Below are positions 60,960 to 64,000 of a DNA stretch of 64,000 nucleotides, in pieces (positions within the stretch are counted from its first letter, which is position 1; every line of letters begins with the position of its first letter). Below the pieces are notes generated by a model. That model was not told where the DNA came from. It saw only the letters and a program-made list of their open reading frames with translations, and did not search any database. Made by a program: the position numbers and the translations under genes. This stretch comes from G963667675 sp965197565. GTDB lineage: Bacteria; Chloroflexota; Dehalococcoidia; Lucifugimonadales; UBA3495. The stretch lies in NCBI GenBank assembly GCA_965197565.1, contig CBDANK010000003.1, positions 62,001-126,000 on the forward strand, in the 5' to 3' direction.

Positions 60960-61200
60960 GATTTAAAGCAGGCACCAGAGTACAAGAAAAAGGGCCGGTT
61001 AGCAAGCCCCGATGCCTGGGCGTCAGGGCATGTGCAAAGTCGTCGCCTCTCCCTTTGGGAGAGGGCCAGGGTGAGGGCCGTTCCCGGTGTAACAGCCATG
61101 TCTGGTGTGAAGGCTTCCCCCTCATCCTAACCTTCTCCCCTAGGGAGAAGAGATTTTGCACATGCCCTGATTGCCTTGCCAGGCTCTCTTGCCAGAGAGC
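60960..61200. repeat. intergenic inverted-repeat element
   Basis: CAGGGCATGTGCAAA (61024-61038) and TTTTGCACATGCCCTG (61154-61169) are inverted copies, with the CTCTCCCTTTGGGAGAG and TTCTCCCCTAGGGAGAA palindromes inside. It is a dispersed element; part of it recurs near 36789. Confidence 0.6.
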
Positions 61201-61225
61201 TTTTCACCAAGCTATCATAGAATGT

Positions 61226-61756
61226 ATGGAGTCTCGACCGGTAAAGTACTCTTTGGGTCCCCTTTCCCTCGTCGAAGCTAAGACCTTTGGCGAGCCGGGG
61301 CAACGCACCTTTCAGTTGGCCCTGGAGGCGGGCCGGGCCAGTTGCGCGGTATGGCTGGAAAAGGAGCAGCTTTTCCAGCTGGCAATTTACTTGCAAGACA
61401 CAATCCAGTCTCTTCCAGAGGATGACCGCAACCGTCCAAGCCAGCCAAGAGAACCGGAATGGTCCGGGGACAGCGTCTACATAGACTTCAAGGCGGCGCA
61501 GATTTTATTGAGTCACGATACGCCGACCAATTCTTTTTACCTGCTGGCCTACGAAGGCGAAGACTCTGAATCTGGTGAGGAGGGCGCCTCAGTCAGTTTC
61601 TGGATCACTACGGAACAAGCCAGTGCTTTGTCCGAAGAGGCGCTTCGAATTTGTGCTGCAGGGCGACCTCGCTGCTTCCTTTGCGGACTGCCGATTAACC
61701 CGGAAGGCCACGTTTGCCCCCGCTCCAATGGCCACGCCGCGTTGGAAACGAGCTAA
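61226..61756 (+). CDS. DUF3090 family protein
   Basis: 176 residues from the ATG at 61226 (MESRPVKYSLGPLSLVEAKT). C-terminal zinc-ribbon: CFLCGLPINPEGHVCPRSNGH. This family is nearly always followed by SCO1664-like genes, as here. Function is not known; a role in polyphosphate- or phosphoinositide-like phosphorylation has been discussed only for the partner. An upstream open frame to 61055 is repeat sequence and is not used. Confidence 0.85.
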   Translation: MESRPVKYSLGPLSLVEAKTFGEPGQRTFQLALEAGRASCAVWLEKEQLFQLAIYLQDTIQSLPEDDRNRPSQPREPEWSGDSVYIDFKAAQILLSHDTPTNSFYLLAYEGEDSESGEEGASVSFWITTEQASALSEEALRICAAGRPRCFLCGLPINPEGHVCPRSNGHAALETS

Positions 61757-61785
61757 CCTCCGGTCCTCTGAAACAGGACATCTCG

Positions 61786-62496
61786 GTGAACGCTGATCCA
61801 TCTACTTGGGAGATAATCCGCAACGGCGAAATCGTTGCTTGTCAACTAACCCCGGCGGGATCTAACTACACCTTTCTAGCCCAGGTCCAATTGGGCGACG
61901 CGACGACTCTGGTCATTTATAAACCCAGGGACGGCGAATCGCCCCTATGGGACTTTCCCCGGGGCACGTTGTACAAACGGGAGTACGCCGCTTACTTATT
62001 GAGCCAAGTCCTGGGATGGGACTTCATCCCTTTCACTATTATCCGGGAAGGACCCTATGGCATCGGCTCGGTGCAGCAGTTTGTGGAGCATGACCCCAGG
62101 CAGAACTACTATTCCCTTACCGACGTCAATGCCAGCCAGCTCAAAACTATTGCTTGTTTCGACTTGGTGGCCAACAGCACGGACCGGAAACCCAATCACC
62201 TGATACTGGACTCCGCTGGCAAGCTCTGGAGTATCGACCACGGACTGACTTTTCATCCGGACACGAAAATCCGGACGGTAATTTGGGACTTCAGCGGGGA
62301 AAAGATACCTAGCGCCCTGCTCAAAAGACTGAAAAAACTGGCCGAAGAGCTGGAGAACCCCCAAGGCTGCGTAATGAACTTGGTGAAGGTCCTCCCTCCC
62401 GAAGAAGTGGAGGCACTGCGCCGTCGAGTTCAATGGGTCTTGACCGAGGGAGTCTATCCAGGTTTGCCCGGCCGCTACCGGCGCCGGCGCAGATGA
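61786..62496 (+). CDS. SCO1664 family protein (PI3/4-kinase-like fold)
   Basis: ~237 residues from a GTG at 61786 behind AGGA. VIYKPRDGESPLWDFPRGTL near residue 45, FDLVANSTDRKPNHLILDSA and LWSIDHGLTFHP contain the kinase-like catalytic Asp-x-x-x-x-Asn and ID-G metal motifs. Partner of the DUF3090 gene, 29 bases before. Its substrate is not established. An alternative start at 61714 would overlap the DUF3090 gene. Confidence 0.84.
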   Translation: MNADPSTWEIIRNGEIVACQLTPAGSNYTFLAQVQLGDATTLVIYKPRDGESPLWDFPRGTLYKREYAAYLLSQVLGWDFIPFTIIREGPYGIGSVQQFVEHDPRQNYYSLTDVNASQLKTIACFDLVANSTDRKPNHLILDSAGKLWSIDHGLTFHPDTKIRTVIWDFSGEKIPSALLKRLKKLAEELENPQGCVMNLVKVLPPEEVEALRRRVQWVLTEGVYPGLPGRYRRRRR

Positions 62497-62561
62497 CCAA
62501 CTTCTAGCCGAAGAGCCGGTGTGCGGCCAGTGCCCTTGTCCAGCCTGCGGAGGAAAGCAAC

Positions 62562-62936
62562 GTGGCGGTCCAACATATCAGTGCGGTTACCCTGGCGGTG
62601 CATGACATGGCCCGTTCCTTGGATTTCTATCAAGGGAAAGTGGGCTTGGAATTGCTTTATGGCGGCGACACGGCGTCATTTTCCAGTTTCCGGGTTGGCG
62701 ACGGTTACTTAAACTTGATTCTGGCTCCGGACGGCGGCTGGAGTTGGTGGGGGAGGATAATCCTCCACGTGGACGACGTTGACGCTCTATACCACCGCCT
62801 AGTCGAAGAGGGGCTGGTTCCTTCCACCGTTCCCGCAGATGCCCCCTGGGGAGAACGGTACTTCCACATCAACGATCCCGATTCCCACGAGATAAGTTTC
62901 GCCAAGCGGTTGGAGCGGAGGGGTGGAGGAGACTAG
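62562..62936 (+). CDS. VOC family (glyoxalase/bleomycin resistance) protein
   Basis: 124 residues of the vicinal-oxygen-chelate fold: VQHISAVTLAVHDMARSLDF with the metal histidine, GDGYLNLILAP, RIILHVDDVDALYHRL, and GERYFHINDPDSHEISF with a Glu/His. GTG start behind GGAGGAAAGC. The reaction is open. It is convergent with the ychF-like gene, overlapping its stop by 4 bases. Confidence 0.86.
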   Translation: MAVQHISAVTLAVHDMARSLDFYQGKVGLELLYGGDTASFSSFRVGDGYLNLILAPDGGWSWWGRIILHVDDVDALYHRLVEEGLVPSTVPADAPWGERYFHINDPDSHEISFAKRLERRGGGD

Positions 62937-64000
62937 ACGTTTATCAGGAAGTTGATTACGTCTCCGTCCGCTACTCCATAAGTCTTTCCCTCGGACCGCA
63001 CTAGCCCCTCCTTGCGCCCTTCCGGGATTCCGCCGCACCGGACTAGGTCGTCGAAGGGGATTACCTCCGCCCGAATGAAACCCCTCTGAAAGTCGGAGTG
63101 AATGGTCCCCGCCGCTTGTACCGCCGGCATCCCGGCAGGCACGCTCCAAGCCCTGACCTCTTGGTCGCCGACGGTCAGAAAAGATACCAGGCCCGAGGCT
63201 TCGTAGCAGCCCTTTACTACTTGGGAGACCGCCGATTCGCCCAGTCCCAACTCCCGGCGGAACTCATCGGCCTCGAGGCTCGACATCGAGCCAAGATCGG
63301 CTTCAAGCTTCCCGCACAGGCTGACGCTGGCCAGGCCTGTGGTTGCCTCGCCGCTTAGCGCCAATTGGGCTAAAGATACCTCCGGCCCCGACTCGTCGGT
63401 GTTGAAAGCCACGATGACCGGCTTGCCGCTCAGCAACTGGTAATCTGTCAAGTATCCCGATTCGGAGTTGGTCAGCCGCTGCCGGCGTAAGGGCAAACCC
63501 TCCTCCAATCCCTGTTTTGCTTTCTTGACGGCGTCCATTTGGGAGACCAGCGCCGGCCTCTCGGCTTGCTTGGACTTCCTGATGCCGTCCTGGAGTCTGT
63601 CTACCGCTCGTTCCAGTACTTCAAGATCGGCCAATGCCAGGTCCCCGAGTACACTTTCCAACTCTGCCCCAGGGTCGGAGTTGCCCAAAGGGTGGGGCGC
63701 AGTTGGGTTAGTGAAAACCCCGATTACCAGCAAGAAAGCATCCGCCCCTTGCAGCACGTTTCGGTACTTTCCACCAATACCCCCAGGCTTGGCCGCGGAC
63801 TCAGAGCCGGTGGGGTCCCAGTACCTTATCTCGGCGTGAACGGTCTTTTTGCGTGCGTACATCGCCGCCAGAACATCCACCCGGGGGTCCGCGACCTTGA
63901 CCACCCCGACTTGCGCCTCGCCGCCAGAGGCGCTGGCGTGTCCTCCGATCAATGCGTTGAATACACTGGTCTTACCGCTCTGAGGCAAGCCGATGATTGC
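62933..64000 (-). CDS. ychF: YchF-family GTPase (5' end beyond the window)
   Basis: The last ~355 residues of a YchF/OLA1-like ATPase. The P-loop GLPQSGKTS lies at the window edge (usually GLPNVGKST), and the YWDPTG switch, helical domain and C-terminal TGS domain (DLVRCGGIPEGRKEGLVRSE; GKTYGVADGDVINFL) are complete. The start lies past 64000. YchF binds the ribosome and controls stress-response translation. The altered P-loop (QS for NV) is worth noting, but Lys and Thr remain. Confidence 0.85.
   Translation of the reverse strand, partial: AIIGLPQSGKTSVFNALIGGHASASGGEAQVGVVKVADPRVDVLAAMYARKKTVHAEIRYWDPTGSESAAKPGGIGGKYRNVLQGADAFLLVIGVFTNPTAPHPLGNSDPGAELESVLGDLALADLEVLERAVDRLQDGIRKSKQAERPALVSQMDAVKKAKQGLEEGLPLRRQRLTNSESGYLTDYQLLSGKPVIVAFNTDESGPEVSLAQLALSGEATTGLASVSLCGKLEADLGSMSSLEADEFRRELGLGESAVSQVVKGCYEASGLVSFLTVGDQEVRAWSVPAGMPAVQAAGTIHSDFQRGFIRAEVIPFDDLVRCGGIPEGRKEGLVRSEGKTYGVADGDVINFLINV

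Noticed and set aside
1..64000. CRISPR array
   Set aside because: No regularly spaced short repeats were seen; the tandem repeats found are a 42-bp in-gene duplication and LRR codons.

Overview
The window reads as one stretch of a high-GC, Gram-negative-style bacterial chromosome, probably a Chloroflexota member of the Dehalococcoidia/SAR202 type. This is inferred from gene content, not from a marker gene: a fused siroheme decarboxylase with a siroheme-linked heme operon, a DUF3090/SCO1664-like pair, an LLM flavin oxidoreductase, a form II CoxSLM-type hydroxylase, NIPSNAP and fumarylacetoacetase-type proteins, and many short frameshifted accessory genes. No rRNA, tRNA or CRISPR array was seen.

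Layout. 0-8 kb: an SDR/LLM oxidoreductase pair, then housekeeping genes (plsC, cmk, CvpA, an HNH protein, holB, a decayed DUF433 module, lysA). 8.3-9.7 kb: a structured repeat and a frameshifted IS110-type transposase. 9.8-16.1 kb: a formaldehyde-dehydrogenase-like gene, a GlcG/HbpS-like gene, a CoxS-CoxL-CoxM set, and surE. 16.1-18.2 kb: a type II restriction-modification pair (D12 adenine methylase plus a SacI-like nuclease). 18.5-19.8 kb: a three-gene cobalt nitrile hydratase/thiocyanate hydrolase-like operon on the minus strand. 20-27 kb: a polysaccharide deacetylase, serS, lysS, greA, two frameshifted small genes, a DUF3800 protein and rplY. 27-32 kb: a hydrolase, an MbfA-like ferritin/VIT1 iron exporter, NTF2-like, NIPSNAP and FAH genes, with hairpin repeats between them.

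32.4-36.9 kb is an accessory island: hicAB, decayed small genes, and a 796-residue HEPN-STAND-TPR protein that looks like a bacterial NLR-type antiphage sensor. It seems to sit inside the remains of another gene. 36.9-43.3 kb: acetyl-CoA synthetase, three tandem PaREP1-like genes (with a copy of the acs 3' end carried between copies 1 and 2), a cysteine-rich small gene, and an unusual DHDPS-MfnB-TusA triple fusion. 43.3-44.8 kb: speD-speE plus an unreported 49-codon gene. 44.8-50.8 kb: a metalloprotease gene broken by two in-frame stops and an LRR lipoprotein gene, bracketed by 133-bp direct repeats. 50.9-54.1 kb: an MscS channel, a RelE-like toxin-antitoxin pair, a vapC relic and pcm. 54.3-60.3 kb: an HTH regulator and ahbAB-cysG(N)-hemC-cobA/hemD-hemB, which together make siroheme and pass it toward heme. 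60.4-64 kb: nickel superoxide dismutase, the DUF3090/SCO1664 pair, a VOC protein, and a ychF-like GTPase cut by the window end.

The conserved genes are all intact, while at least eight small accessory genes carry frameshifts or stops. This pattern suggests gene decay rather than random sequencing error, although isolated homopolymer errors cannot be excluded. The best candidates for new biology are the HEPN-STAND-TPR protein, the DHDPS-MfnB-TusA fusion, the PaREP1 triplication and the three-subunit nitrile hydratase-like operon.
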